Assembly (NCBI GenBank): GCA_030452265.1
Contig: JAKDMQ010000002.1
Span: 1-41,040, forward strand
Source: Nitrococcus sp.
Lineage (GTDB): Bacteria > Pseudomonadota > Gammaproteobacteria > Nitrococcales > Nitrococcaceae
Direction of reading: 5' to 3'
DNA: 41,040 nucleotides
Every line of letters begins with the position of its first letter. The stretch's first letter is position 1. Position numbers and translations under genes: made by a program. Below the pieces are notes generated by a model, which was not told the DNA's origin, made no database searches, and worked only from the letters and a program-made list of their open reading frames with translations. Shown in pieces: positions 18,159 to 29,553 of the stretch.

Positions 18159-19760
18159 ATGCCCGCATCGTCACGGCGCCATAGGCGCAGATCCAGGGCA
18201 CTCGGTGTCCTTTCCATCCTGTTCGCCGCCGCATCCGTTCTCGCTGCGCCGCTGGCCCTCGCGTGGCACGAGGACGACATCACGGTTCGGCGCATCGGTC
18301 CTCTCGATGGCGCCCTGGCCCGCGGTCTACGCCAGGAGGTGCGCTTCGTCCGGCTGTTCCGCAATCACGATTTGCCAATCCTGCTTGAGGGCGCGACGCT
18401 CGCCCGGCTGCAGAGCGCGCAGCAGCGGGAGCTGAAAGCCACCTATGAGGCGGGGCACACGATTGTGTTGCTCGACGCTACGCTGGATCAGATCAGCGCG
18501 CTGCACGCCATCCTCGGCACTGGCCTGGGTTACCGGTCCAAGGACATGGCTTCGCTGATGATGTACGCTTTGCACCAGGAGAACCGGGTGCCCACCGCGA
18601 CGCTGATGCCTCCGCTGGCGCCGAGCCCCTTGCGCACACCGGCAGGCGATGCGGGTGCCACCGCGCGTGCCGATGAGGCGCTGGCCCTTGAGCATGCGGT
18701 CGACGGCACCTTGACCGAGTTGGCGCACGCGCCGGTGGCCGTGACTCCCGCGTCACCCCGGGACCCGAACGGCATTATCGAGTGGGACCAGACGCCGCTG
18801 CAAACGGCTACGTTTGCAGTCTCGGGCGCGCAAGGCGTCTACAACACCTTCATCAACGTCTTCGCGCTCCACCGCTGCCTGGACGGCACGGACCACTACA
18901 CGGTGACAGCCGCGGCGGACTGGACGGCGACGCAGGCCAAGTGGCAGGGCGCGACATCCGAGGGTCCGAATCCCAGCATGTATCTGGACGGTTCCGGCAA
19001 CCTCGTTATCAACTGGCAGGACAACAGGACCTTCTGTTCATCGGGTGGCTTCTTCGCCGACTTTGACGACGTCTGCCGCTACATCAACTACCCACTGTCC
19101 TACGGTCTGGCGATGGCGCCTCGCAACGAGGGAACGGTGGTTCAGATCAACGCCGCGCCGGCTGCGACGCAAGGCCAGCAGACCTCGTACACATCCGGCT
19201 TCAGCTTCTCGCTCGGCGGCACGGTGAACGTGTCGGCGAAAGGGCCGGGTGGAGGCATTTCCGCTGGCGCGACTTGGAGCAACACCACCCAGACGACGGT
19301 ACCTCCGCTGATCGTCGAAGTCAGCAACACGGGCAACGAAGGGGCGCAGTGGAACTTCAAGTACTGCACGTCGGGGCTGGAGCCGGACCCGGGCACCAAT
19401 TGCACCGGTCACGTACAGATGGTCAAGGACGTGTGCCAGGCGCAGCTCGGAGACGATTCGGGCACCAATCCGCAGCAGGGCCAGACGCAGGTCGGAAAGT
19501 TCTCGAATGCCGTCCAGAGCGCGCACTGGCAGGCGAATCTCGATACGCGAGTGAACCATGCGACGTTCGACATCGAAGTCGATTTCGTCGCGAACATCGG
19601 CAACACAATCGCTCACCTGGGGAACGGTCTCGACACGGGGCCCGATCCGATCGCCGGCTGCGACGGATCCGGTTGCGCGTGCGTCTCGACGACGGAGATT
19701 ACGCCGGTACAGAGGAGCATCACGTTCGAGATCCCATTTCCGTCCACGGTATGCGAGTAG
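18159..19760 (+). CDS. Large secreted protein of unknown function; possible leukocidin/hemolysin-like beta-pore-forming segment
   Basis: Signal peptide 'LGVLSILFAAASVLAAPLALA'; amphipathic Gly/Ser segment 'TSYTSGFSFSLGGTVNVSAKGPGGGISAGATWSNTTQTTVPPLIVEVSNTG'; several Cys. Confidence 0.8.
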   Translation: MPASSRRHRRRSRALGVLSILFAAASVLAAPLALAWHEDDITVRRIGPLDGALARGLRQEVRFVRLFRNHDLPILLEGATLARLQSAQQRELKATYEAGHTIVLLDATLDQISALHAILGTGLGYRSKDMASLMMYALHQENRVPTATLMPPLAPSPLRTPAGDAGATARADEALALEHAVDGTLTELAHAPVAVTPASPRDPNGIIEWDQTPLQTATFAVSGAQGVYNTFINVFALHRCLDGTDHYTVTAAADWTATQAKWQGATSEGPNPSMYLDGSGNLVINWQDNRTFCSSGGFFADFDDVCRYINYPLSYGLAMAPRNEGTVVQINAAPAATQGQQTSYTSGFSFSLGGTVNVSAKGPGGGISAGATWSNTTQTTVPPLIVEVSNTGNEGAQWNFKYCTSGLEPDPGTNCTGHVQMVKDVCQAQLGDDSGTNPQQGQTQVGKFSNAVQSAHWQANLDTRVNHATFDIEVDFVANIGNTIAHLGNGLDTGPDPIAGCDGSGCACVSTTEITPVQRSITFEIPFPSTVCE

Positions 19761-19928
19761 CGATAGGGAAATGATGGACAGACCAGAATGGCACTTAGTT
19801 TGAGACAATATCCGTAAAATCCAGATGCTGTTCTGGCGCGTGATTAGGCACCCCGTTCCGCGCAGGATGACTTTTCCGTACCGTTATTCTGCGCGGAGCC
19901 ATCAGGCGGAGTCTCAGAAGCTAGTCGC

Positions 19929-19967
19929 TGGATCCTGCGACTGCGCTACGCTGCGCGCAGGATGACG
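19929..19967. repeat. Palindromic intergenic repeat
   Basis: tggatcctgcgactgcgctacgctgcgcgcaggatgacg (TCCTGCG..CGCAGGA arms). Confidence 0.5.
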
Positions 19968-20012
19968 ACGGGTGAGTAGTTGCCCTGGCGGCTGTACCGT
20001 CTTCCGTAGCCT

Positions 20013-20366
20013 CTAAGGCTCCCGCTTGCGTCCGGAAGGGTCTTGGCCGTTCTCCATGGCGCTCAAGCCCGTCAGTACGACCGACGGCCGGTTGGGAAAC
20101 TCGGCAACCAGGCGCAGCTTGCCGCCCATTGCCGTCACATAGCTGTTTAAGATCGAAAGCAGCAGGTCGGTTCGTTTTTCAAGGCGAGAGACGTTCTCTT
20201 GCTTGATGTTCAGAAGCTCGGCCATGCGTTCCTGGGTCAGCGCCCGTGCCTTGCGGAGATCCTGAAGAGTCAGGTACTCCGCAACGAGCTCGCGCGAGCG
20301 GGCCTCAATGGCGGCCTGCTCCTCGGCAGGAAGCTTCTTCAGGATCTCATCAAAGGGGATAGCCAT
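20013..20366 (-). CDS. XRE-family HTH regulator (HigA-type antitoxin-like)
   Basis: 'LTLQDLRKARALTQERMAELLNIKQENVSRLEKRTDLLLSILNSYVTAMGGKLRLVAEFPN'. Confidence 0.9.
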   Translation of the reverse strand: MAIPFDEILKKLPAEEQAAIEARSRELVAEYLTLQDLRKARALTQERMAELLNIKQENVSRLEKRTDLLLSILNSYVTAMGGKLRLVAEFPNRPSVVLTGLSAMENGQDPSGRKREP

Positions 20367-20563
20367 TATCCACCTCCTTGCTTCAAGCGGCGCCGTAGTT
20401 GCAAGATTGCCGTGGTTGCAGGCAACCTGCCATGAACCGTACCCACGACTGCTTTAGCTGTTGAGAGCCACCATGTCGCCATCGGCGGGAATGATAGGGC
20501 AGCCGCCCAGGAGATGGGATGCATTCTGACGCAGATCGAGGCAAGACAGCCGCGGGTGCTTTG

Positions 20564-21547
20564 ATGGCGCGGATGTTGGCGCTCTTGCTCCTGGTCCCGG
20601 CACTGGGGGGCTGCGTGCTGGTGGTATCGCCGTTCGACTGGTGGTCGGACGACAATGCGCTTACCGAGACCGTGATCCGGGGCAGCGGCGATGACAAGGT
20701 GCTCATGCTCTCGATCACCGGTTTCATCAGCGACCAGCCCAGCGAACAACTGTTCGGGCTGTTGCGCGAGGAATCCACCCTCACCCGGGTGATCGCGGAA
20801 CTGCGCAAGGCCGCCCACGACTCGGCGGTGAAAGCGCTGGTGCTGCGCATCGACAGCCCCGGCGGTGGAGTCACCGCCAGCGACGCTATTTACCACCGGA
20901 TAAGCACGTTCGCCGCCGAACAGCAGATCCCCGTGGTGGCCTCGCTCGGCGGCCTGGCCGCCTCCGGCGGCTACTATGTCGCCTGCGCCGCGGATGTGAT
21001 TCTCGCCCAGCCGACCACGGTAACGGGCTCGATCGGGGTGATCCTGGTCGGTGTGAACCTCTCCGGCCTGATGGACAAACTCGGTATAGAGGGGGAGACC
21101 TTCAAGTCGGGGGCGCATAAGGACCTGCTCTCCCCGCTGCGCGGCGCCACCCCCGAGGAACGCCGCATCGTAGAAGCGATCATCCACCATCTGTTCCGGC
21201 GCTTTGTGTCCGTGGTGAGGGAAAACCGGCCCACACTGGAACGCGAGAAACTGGCGATGATCACCGACGGACGGGTATTCACTGCCGCCGATGCGCTGGA
21301 TCTGGGGTTGGTTGATGATATAGGCCGCATCCAGGCCGCCATCGACGCGGCCAAGCGCCTGGCCGGGCTGAAACAGGCCCGGGTGGTGGTGTACCGCCGC
21401 CCCGGCGAGTCGGGCGAAACTCTATTCTCGTCGGCCTCCGGCGCCGCACCCCGAGCCGCCATGGAGAAACGGCCCAATGCCTTGCCGCTCGACCTGACGG
21501 CGCTGACCTCGCCCCTGTTTCTCTACCTTTGGAGACCTGGGTTGTAG
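20564..21547 (+). CDS. Signal peptide peptidase SppA-like (S49 family)
   Basis: 'KALVLRIDSPGGGVTASDAIYHRI', 'VVASLGGLAASGGYYVACAADVILAQPTTVTGSIGVI'; ATG 20564 likely (supplied ORF starts 20519). Confidence 0.93.
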   Translation: MARMLALLLLVPALGGCVLVVSPFDWWSDDNALTETVIRGSGDDKVLMLSITGFISDQPSEQLFGLLREESTLTRVIAELRKAAHDSAVKALVLRIDSPGGGVTASDAIYHRISTFAAEQQIPVVASLGGLAASGGYYVACAADVILAQPTTVTGSIGVILVGVNLSGLMDKLGIEGETFKSGAHKDLLSPLRGATPEERRIVEAIIHHLFRRFVSVVRENRPTLEREKLAMITDGRVFTAADALDLGLVDDIGRIQAAIDAAKRLAGLKQARVVVYRRPGESGETLFSSASGAAPRAAMEKRPNALPLDLTALTSPLFLYLWRPGL

Positions 21548-21607
21548 ACCCGAAACTCCAGGGATCTGGCTAACCTGCGCACTCTGCTGAGCCTGTTAAC
21601 CGAGCGG

Positions 21608-22699
21608 CTAGTTTTGACCCCGTACGCATAATTCGTATAAGGCATCCAGCAAAGCCTCGTTCTCGGGTGGCGTGCCGACCGTGATCCGTAGCCGATCATG
21701 CAGGCGTGGCTGATCGAAGTGGCGCACGAAGATCGCTCGGGCCTTGAGGGCTTCATAAAGGGCACGGGCACCGCCGCCGAGGGTGTCAGGGACCCTGGCG
21801 AGGAGGAAATTGGACTCGCTTGGCGCGCACTCCAAGCCGAGCCCGTGGAGTGTCGTCGCGAGCCGCGTGCGCTCCCCACGCACCGCATCCCAGGTTTGCG
21901 CGGCATGCTCCCGATGCGCAAGGGCTGCCAAGCCGAGCTGTTCCGCGATGGCATCGACGCTGTAGCTGTCCCGGGTCTTGGTCGCAATCGGTTCGATTAG
22001 GCCGCGGGCGCCGATGCCATAGCCAAGCCGTAAGCCGGCGAGCGAGTACCCCTTGCTGAAACTGCGCAGAATTAGGAGATTGTCCTGCTCATGAGTGAGC
22101 GAGACCGCGTCGTGGTTGCGCGCTGGGTCGACGAAATCCACGTACGCCTCATCGACGAGCAGGACGCCGTCGAGGGCTTGTGCAAGCGCCGCGATCGCCG
22201 CGGCGTCAAGCAATGTGCCCGAGGGGGCGTGCGGGTTCACCAGAAAGGTGAGCTTTACCCCCGCCCGATTCATGCAGGTGGCAAAATCGGCGGGTAGTTG
22301 CCATGCCTCATCCATCGGAGCGCGCACGACCGGTGAGCCGTTAACGCCGGCGAGCACGGGATAAAGGGAATAGCTGGGATCGGCTATGCCTATGGGCTTG
22401 CCGGGGTCGACGAAGGTGGTAATGGCAAGCCGCAGCAGCTCATCTCCGCCGTTGGTCGTAACGACGTTCGATGCGCCTACTGCGTGCAGCGCGGCGATCG
22501 CTTCGCGCAAGGCGCTACTCGTAGGAGGCGGATAGCGGCGCAAGCGCTCGCTGCTAATGGCCTTTAGCGCCGCCAGTACGGGCTCAGGCGGCGGGTAAGG
22601 GTTTTCGTTGGTATTGAGCTTGATTGCCCGCGGATTGTCCGGCTGCTCGCCTGGTGTGTAACCCGCCATCCGGAGAATGCTGTCGCGTTCGTAGGGCAT
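21608..22699 (-). CDS. hisC: Histidinol-phosphate aminotransferase
   Basis: 'IKLNTNENPYPPPEPV', 'VDEAYVDF', PLP Lys 'LRSFSKGYSLAGLRLGYGIG'. Confidence 0.93.
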   Translation of the reverse strand: MPYERDSILRMAGYTPGEQPDNPRAIKLNTNENPYPPPEPVLAALKAISSERLRRYPPPTSSALREAIAALHAVGASNVVTTNGGDELLRLAITTFVDPGKPIGIADPSYSLYPVLAGVNGSPVVRAPMDEAWQLPADFATCMNRAGVKLTFLVNPHAPSGTLLDAAAIAALAQALDGVLLVDEAYVDFVDPARNHDAVSLTHEQDNLLILRSFSKGYSLAGLRLGYGIGARGLIEPIATKTRDSYSVDAIAEQLGLAALAHREHAAQTWDAVRGERTRLATTLHGLGLECAPSESNFLLARVPDTLGGGARALYEALKARAIFVRHFDQPRLHDRLRITVGTPPENEALLDALYELCVRGQN

Positions 22700-22720
22700 T
22701 ATCCATGATCTCGGCAGCTA

Positions 22721-22771
22721 GGGCCTGTTGACATTCACCCGCCGACGCCGTGGGCGGATGTCAACAGGCCC
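22721..22771. repeat. GGGCCTGTTGACAT palindromic element, copy B
   Basis: gggcctgttgacattcaccc-gccgacgccgt-gggcggatgtcaacaggccc; 20-nt arms with 2 mismatches. Confidence 0.85.
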
Positions 22772-22859
22772 CAGATAGAGCCGTATGTTAGTTCGCCTTC
22801 GCGGCGCTGCCAACGGGCACTGCCAATCATGAGCGGCGGCGCCTCGCACCGAGCGAGCA

Positions 22860-23306
22860 TCAGGTTTTGTTGTCGCCTTTGCCGTTTTTGTTGCGTAACT
22901 GAGCAACTGCCTCTGCTGGTATGCTGGCGGCATAAGACCACCCCGGATTGATCACCAGCCCCATCCCGTCGCTCGAGTTGGCAACGATCCAACTGAATTC
23001 CACCTCGTATGGGAAGCTGAAATCGGGATACTCCTTGATAATGAACGAGACGCGCTCGGAATGGGTGAACATAGCCAGCATCGGTGTCTTGTCGGGACCC
23101 TCGAGGACGAGCGGCTGTGGGGACACGTCATCCTCTTCTTCATTGCGTTTTGCCGGTTGGCTGAGAAGAATGTACACATCGGAATCGACAAGCTGATGGA
23201 CGAACGCGGCCGTGGTGGTTTCACCATTTTGCGCGGCGACCAAGGCCTTCTCTAGGTCGTTGGCCGGCTCTAGCTCGGCGGGCGCGGGGGGGGGGTGTTC
23301 GGACAT
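22860..23306 (-). CDS. SseB-family protein
   Basis: 'NDLEKALVAAQNGETTTAAFVHQLVDSDVYILLSQPA', 'PMLAMFTHSERV', 'GMGLVINPGW'. Confidence 0.8.
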   Translation of the reverse strand: MSEHPPPAPAELEPANDLEKALVAAQNGETTTAAFVHQLVDSDVYILLSQPAKRNEEEDDVSPQPLVLEGPDKTPMLAMFTHSERVSFIIKEYPDFSFPYEVEFSWIVANSSDGMGLVINPGWSYAASIPAEAVAQLRNKNGKGDNKT

Positions 23307-23466
23307 GATTGGAGCTCCGGTTTGAAATGTCTCGGTTACAGCGTCTCACATCCACCGGCGAGGATAAAACACCGGTTCGGATTTTCGGCCCTGCTGGACG
23401 GGAATCGAGTGCTGATATAGACGCAATGCGATATTTTGCCTGCTAGGGTTGCGGAGGGGGAGCAGG

Positions 23467-24213
23467 ATGATTGCCGCGCGCATCATCGGCCATCGTGGCG
23501 CGAGCAGCTTGGCGCCGGAGAATACCTTGGCTGCTATCCGCGCGGCGGCCGAGGTGGGTGTGCGCTGGGTGGAGATCGACGCTCGACTCTTGGGCGATGG
23601 AACCCCGGTGGTGCATCACGATGAGTGCGTGGACCGTTGTACGGACGGGACCGGTCCGCTGTCCGGATACGACAGCGCGACGATCGGCCGGCTTGATGCC
23701 GGAAGCTGGTATAGCCATGCGTTCATCGGCGAGCGCATCCCATTGCTCGCCGAAGCTCTGGCGCTGGTGCGCGAGCTGGGGCTCGGTATCAACCTGGAGC
23801 TCAAGGCTGGCGACCACTGCGGCGCGCGGCGACTCGCCGAGGCGGTCCTTGGCGAGCTGAGCGCCGCGGCCATGCCCAGGGAGCGGGTATTGGTTTCGTC
23901 ATTCGAGCCGGCCGCGCTTACGAGCAGCCGGGCGCAAAATCGCGGCCTCCTGATCGGTTGCCTTTGGTCGCGGTTGCCGGCGCGCTGGCGGCGGCGGGCG
24001 GCGGATCTGGGCGCGGTTAGCGTCCATTGCGACTGGCGGCACCTAACCGAGCGAATCGCGACGGCCGTTAAGCAAGCCGGACTGGGTCTCTACTGCTATA
24101 CGGTTAACGACCCCCAGGCTTTCCTGCCCTATTGGGGCTGGGGCGTCGATGGCATCTTTACCGACCGCCCGCAGGATTTCCTAGGCAGCGACCAAGCCGC
24201 GGGATTGGAGTAA
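23467..24213 (+). CDS. Glycerophosphodiester phosphodiesterase
   Basis: 'IIGHRGASSLAPENTLAAI', 'WVEIDARLLGDGTPVVHHDECVDRCTDGTG', 'GVDGIFTDRPQDFL'; ATG 23467 likely. Confidence 0.94.
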   Translation: MIAARIIGHRGASSLAPENTLAAIRAAAEVGVRWVEIDARLLGDGTPVVHHDECVDRCTDGTGPLSGYDSATIGRLDAGSWYSHAFIGERIPLLAEALALVRELGLGINLELKAGDHCGARRLAEAVLGELSAAAMPRERVLVSSFEPAALTSSRAQNRGLLIGCLWSRLPARWRRRAADLGAVSVHCDWRHLTERIATAVKQAGLGLYCYTVNDPQAFLPYWGWGVDGIFTDRPQDFLGSDQAAGLE

Positions 24214-24317
24214 CGGCCCGGCGGCGCGAAACGGCAGGCGTGTTCAGCACCGCTGTAATGCCGCCGCCGACATGCTTGGCCCGCTCTGCTTGCGGCTGAT
24301 AACGTCGCTTCTCGGGA

Positions 24318-24983
24318 TTACTTCTCGAACACCAGGCTTTCAGGGTTTGCACCCAAGGCCTGCAGCGCCTCGTTAACCTCACGAGTGAATGGTCGGGGGC
24401 CGCAGACATAGAAGTGCTGATCGAAATCCGCGATCTGCTCGACCAGAAAATCCCGGTCGATGCGCCGATTCAGATGCCCGGATCCGCTCTCGCGGGTACA
24501 GGTGAATACGCACTGATCACCAAGATAGTAGCGCAGCTCATGTTCCTCGATAATATCGGCGGGTGTGCGGTTGGAGAAGAGCAGTTTGTGTCCAGCGAGC
24601 TTCCCCTCGAGCGCCAGGGTCCTCAGGTGAGCAAGAAATGGCGTAATGCCGGCGCCGCCGGCGATGAAAACGCCCGGCCCTTGGTAGGTGATGGTTCCAA
24701 AAGGGTCACTGATTTGTAGCGTATCGCCGGGCCGCAACGAGCGGATCTGCTGCGTTACTCCCTCATGATCGTCATAGATCTTGATGGTGAACTCGATGAC
24801 TCCGTCCTCCTGCAACGAAGTTGGAGTGAAGGGCCGTCCCTTCTTCTCCCAACCGGCTTTAGTGAGGAGGAGCTTTACGCCTTGGCCGGGCGTGCAGTTG
24901 AACTCGTCGGGTCGGGTGGTGGTCAAGCGCAGCACGTTATGAGTGACGCAGCCGCTGCGCAGCAAGGTGACGGTATACGCCAT
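24318..24983 (-). CDS. FAD/NAD(P)-binding ferredoxin (flavodoxin) reductase-like protein
   Basis: 'GRPFTPTSL', 'GVFIAGGAGITPFLAHLR', 'HFYVCGPRPFTREVNEAL'. Confidence 0.88.
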   Translation of the reverse strand: MAYTVTLLRSGCVTHNVLRLTTTRPDEFNCTPGQGVKLLLTKAGWEKKGRPFTPTSLQEDGVIEFTIKIYDDHEGVTQQIRSLRPGDTLQISDPFGTITYQGPGVFIAGGAGITPFLAHLRTLALEGKLAGHKLLFSNRTPADIIEEHELRYYLGDQCVFTCTRESGSGHLNRRIDRDFLVEQIADFDQHFYVCGPRPFTREVNEALQALGANPESLVFEK

Positions 24984-25174
24984 GATCGCCTCCTTAGTTT
25001 TATATCAAAGCAAGGCAGTATATCTGATGCAAGCGCCAATGCAGGCAAAATAGATGCTGGCGTTGGGCGCAAGTCGCGTTTCCCATGAGAGCACAAGGAC
25101 CGCTATGCTTAAAGAGGGGGCGCTGTCTGCCCCGCGGGTCGACTGACAACAAGACCAAGGGTGAGGAGAGCCAT

Positions 25175-25954
25175 ATGGCCATATCGTTGCTCGTCGTTAT
25201 CGGCGTCATCGTCGTGCTTATCATCGCCTCTTTCCGGGTATTCCGCGAGTACGAGCGCGGCGTCATCTTCATGCTTGGCCGATTCTGGAAGGTGAAAGGG
25301 CCCGGGCTGCGCCTGGTAATTCCGCTGCTGCAGCAGTCGGTCAAGATCGACCTGCGTCTGATCACCATGGATGTGCCGCCCCAGGACGTGATCTCGAGAG
25401 ACAATGTATCCGTGAAGGTCAGCGCCGTCCTTTACTTCCGAGCGGTTGATCCGGAGCGGGTGGTCATCCAAGTCGAGAATTATACCGCGGCCACTAGCCA
25501 ACTGGCTCAGACCACACTGCGTTCGGTGCTCGGTCAGCATGATCTCGACGAGATGCTCTCAGAGCGCGACAAGCTCAACGCCAACATTCAGACCATTCTC
25601 GACGAGCACACGGAGGCCTGGGGGATCAAGGTGGCCAATGTCGAGATCAAGCACGTCGACATCGACGAGTCCATGGTCCGGGCCATTGCCCGCCAAGCCG
25701 AGGCGGAGCGGGAACGCCGGGCCAAGGTCATCCACGCCGAAGGCGAATTCCAGGCAGCGGAGCAGCTCGTGGCCGCGGCCAAGCGCATCGCCACCCAGCC
25801 CGAGGCGCTGCAGCTGCGCTACCTGCAGACCTTGGCGGATATCTCAGGACAGAGCAACACCGTGGTCATCCCGCTGCCCTTGGAGATTTTCCGTATTCTC
25901 GGCAACCAGGAACCGGTGCACTCGGAGCCGCCCAAACCCTCTCAGGTAGAGTAG
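25175..25954 (+). CDS. Slipin / stomatin-like SPFH-domain protein
   Basis: '[67 protein letters not shown]'; ATG 25175 preceded by GGTGAGGAG. Confidence 0.95.
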   Translation: MAISLLVVIGVIVVLIIASFRVFREYERGVIFMLGRFWKVKGPGLRLVIPLLQQSVKIDLRLITMDVPPQDVISRDNVSVKVSAVLYFRAVDPERVVIQVENYTAATSQLAQTTLRSVLGQHDLDEMLSERDKLNANIQTILDEHTEAWGIKVANVEIKHVDIDESMVRAIARQAEAERERRAKVIHAEGEFQAAEQLVAAAKRIATQPEALQLRYLQTLADISGQSNTVVIPLPLEIFRILGNQEPVHSEPPKPSQVE

Positions 25955-25975
25955 GGGCTGGCGGTCTTTGCCAAG

Positions 25976-26022
25976 GGAGTGGCTTTGAATTCCACGGGTC
26001 GTGGATCAATGTCAACAGGCTC
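25976..26022. repeat. Remnant of the GTTGACAT palindromic element, copy C, running into the 5' end of xerD
   Basis: Right arm 'atgtcaacaggctc' matches copy B 'atgtcaacaggccc'; left arm strongly degenerate. Confidence 0.55.
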
Positions 26023-26944
26023 TAGACACGCGGACAGGCGAGCGCCGGCGGCGGACGAGGAGGCGCTGGTTGGCGTCTTCCTCGATGCATTGTGGATGGA
26101 GCGCGGCCTAGCGGATCATACGCTAAGCGCCTATCGTAGCGATCTCATGGCCTATGCCCGCTGGTTGGATCAGCGCCACGCTATAGCGTTGCTACAAGCC
26201 GATCATAACCATCTCAAAGCCTATCTGGCCGAGCGCGTTGGCTCCGGGGCAAAGCCGAGAACGACAGCTCGGTTACTCGCCAGTCTGCGCAGTTTCTATC
26301 GCCTGCAGTTGCGTGAAGGGCGCGTGGCGGAGGATCCGACCCTGCTGGTGGCTTCCCCCAAGTTGGGGCGGCCGCTGCCCGGAGCCTTGAGCGAGCCGGA
26401 AGTCGAGGCGCTGCTGTTGGCGCCGGATTGCGATGAGCCGCTGGGCTTTCGCGATCGGACCATGCTGGAGGTGGCCTATGCGACCGGGCTGCGGGTATCC
26501 GAGTTAGTGGGGCTTTGCCTTGGGCAGCTCAATCTCCGCCAAGGCGTGCTGCGCACTATCGGCAAGGCCAACAAGGAGCGCTTGGTCCCGCTAGGGGATG
26601 AGGCACAGGCTTGGCTCGAGGATTACCTAGCGGGTTCGCGCGCGGTGTTGCTCGGCGCGAGCACGACCCCGGCGCTTTTCGTAACCCGCCGGGGCAAGGC
26701 CATGACGCGCCAGGCATTTTGGTATCGCATCAAGCATTACGCGCAGGTGGCCGGAATTGGCCAGCCGCTCTCGCCGCACACGCTGCGTCACTCCTTTGCC
26801 ACTCACCTGCTGAATCACGGCGCGGATCTAAGGGTCGTACAGTTGCTGCTTGGCCACAGTGATCTCGCTACCACGCAGATCTATACCCATGTCGCTCGAC
26901 ACCGCTTGCAAGAGCTCCACGCGCGCCATCATCCCCGCGGGTAG
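26009..26944 (+). CDS. xerD: Site-specific tyrosine recombinase XerD
   Basis: 'ATGLRVSELVGL', 'LSPHTLRHSFATHLLNHGADLRVVQLLLGHSDLATTQIYTHV' with R-H-R-H-Y catalytic pattern; start ATG 26009 or 25979. Confidence 0.95.
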   Translation: MSTGSRHADRRAPAADEEALVGVFLDALWMERGLADHTLSAYRSDLMAYARWLDQRHAIALLQADHNHLKAYLAERVGSGAKPRTTARLLASLRSFYRLQLREGRVAEDPTLLVASPKLGRPLPGALSEPEVEALLLAPDCDEPLGFRDRTMLEVAYATGLRVSELVGLCLGQLNLRQGVLRTIGKANKERLVPLGDEAQAWLEDYLAGSRAVLLGASTTPALFVTRRGKAMTRQAFWYRIKHYAQVAGIGQPLSPHTLRHSFATHLLNHGADLRVVQLLLGHSDLATTQIYTHVARHRLQELHARHHPRG

Positions 26945-27086
26945 GCGCAGGTAATTGATGGCTACGCCGCCGTTGGCGAGATAGCGCTGGTGTGCTCTCC
27001 TGCCGGATATTGCCCGAGATTTTCTACCGCCCGACCCGCTGCGCGAGCATGCGCAGGCGCCACAGAGACTTCAGCGAGCGAGACCC

Positions 27087-28805
<1,719 letters not shown>

Positions 28806-28829
28806 GAAAACCCTGATCAATTCAATCCT

Positions 28830-28898
28830 CGTCACCCCGGCGCAAGCCGTAATCCCGCAAAGTCAAGAAGATGGACACCGGCCTTCGCCGGTGTGACG
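28830..28898. repeat. REP pair in inverted orientation
   Basis: cgtcaccccggcgcaagccgtaatcc ... tggacaccggccttcgccggtgtgacg. Confidence 0.7.
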
Positions 28899-29003
28899 AA
28901 TAAATAAGCGACTCACCAGCCGAGCAGTCAGGGAACGTCCCCAAGCGTCAGGCCGGTTGCATAGGCCATTGATACGTTCTCAGGTCGTAGTTACAATTTC
29001 GTA

Positions 29004-29261
29004 ATGCGATTTGTCTGGGACGACAGCAAGAATACGATCAACAGGGCCAAGCATGGCGTGAGCTTCCAGACGGCGGTGGGCGTGTTTGACGACCCCTATC
29101 ATCTCAGCGTTCAGGATCGCGTCGAGGATGGCGAGGAACGGTGGCAAACTCTGGGCTCGGTCGACGGCGTGGTGGTCCTTCTGGTCGCGCACACCTGCTC
29201 CGAACGGAGCAGTGTAGAGGTTATGCGCATTATCTCGGCGCGGAAGGCGACGCCGAGGTAG
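29004..29261 (+). CDS. brnT: BrnT-family toxin
   Basis: 'FVWDDSKNTINRAKHGVSFQTAVGVFDDPYHLSVQDRVEDGEERWQTLGSVDGVVVLLVAHT...MRIISARKATPR'. Confidence 0.95.
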   Translation: MRFVWDDSKNTINRAKHGVSFQTAVGVFDDPYHLSVQDRVEDGEERWQTLGSVDGVVVLLVAHTCSERSSVEVMRIISARKATPR

Positions 29262-29271
29262 AGACAGCATT

Positions 29272-29553
29272 ATGAGCAAGGCAGATAAGGTGCGGAAGAA
29301 GGAATTGCAGGGGCTCGCGGCAAAGGCTGAGAAGGATATCGATACTGAAGACGTGCCGGAGGTAACCGACTGGAGCGATGCTGTCATTGGCAGGTTTTAC
29401 CGCCCGGTGAAGCAGCAGGTGACGATTCGCATCGACGCCGATGTGCTCGCCTGGTTCAGGTCCCAGGGTGGCCAATACCAGACCGAGATCAATCGGGCGT
29501 TGCGCAAGCACATACGCGAGCATCAGGACCGTAGTCGCGGGCGAACCTGTTGA
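29272..29553 (+). CDS. brnA: BrnA-family antitoxin
   Basis: 'VTIRIDADVLAWFRSQGGQYQTEINRALRKHI'; directly follows brnT. Confidence 0.95.
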   Translation: MSKADKVRKKELQGLAAKAEKDIDTEDVPEVTDWSDAVIGRFYRPVKQQVTIRIDADVLAWFRSQGGQYQTEINRALRKHIREHQDRSRGRTC

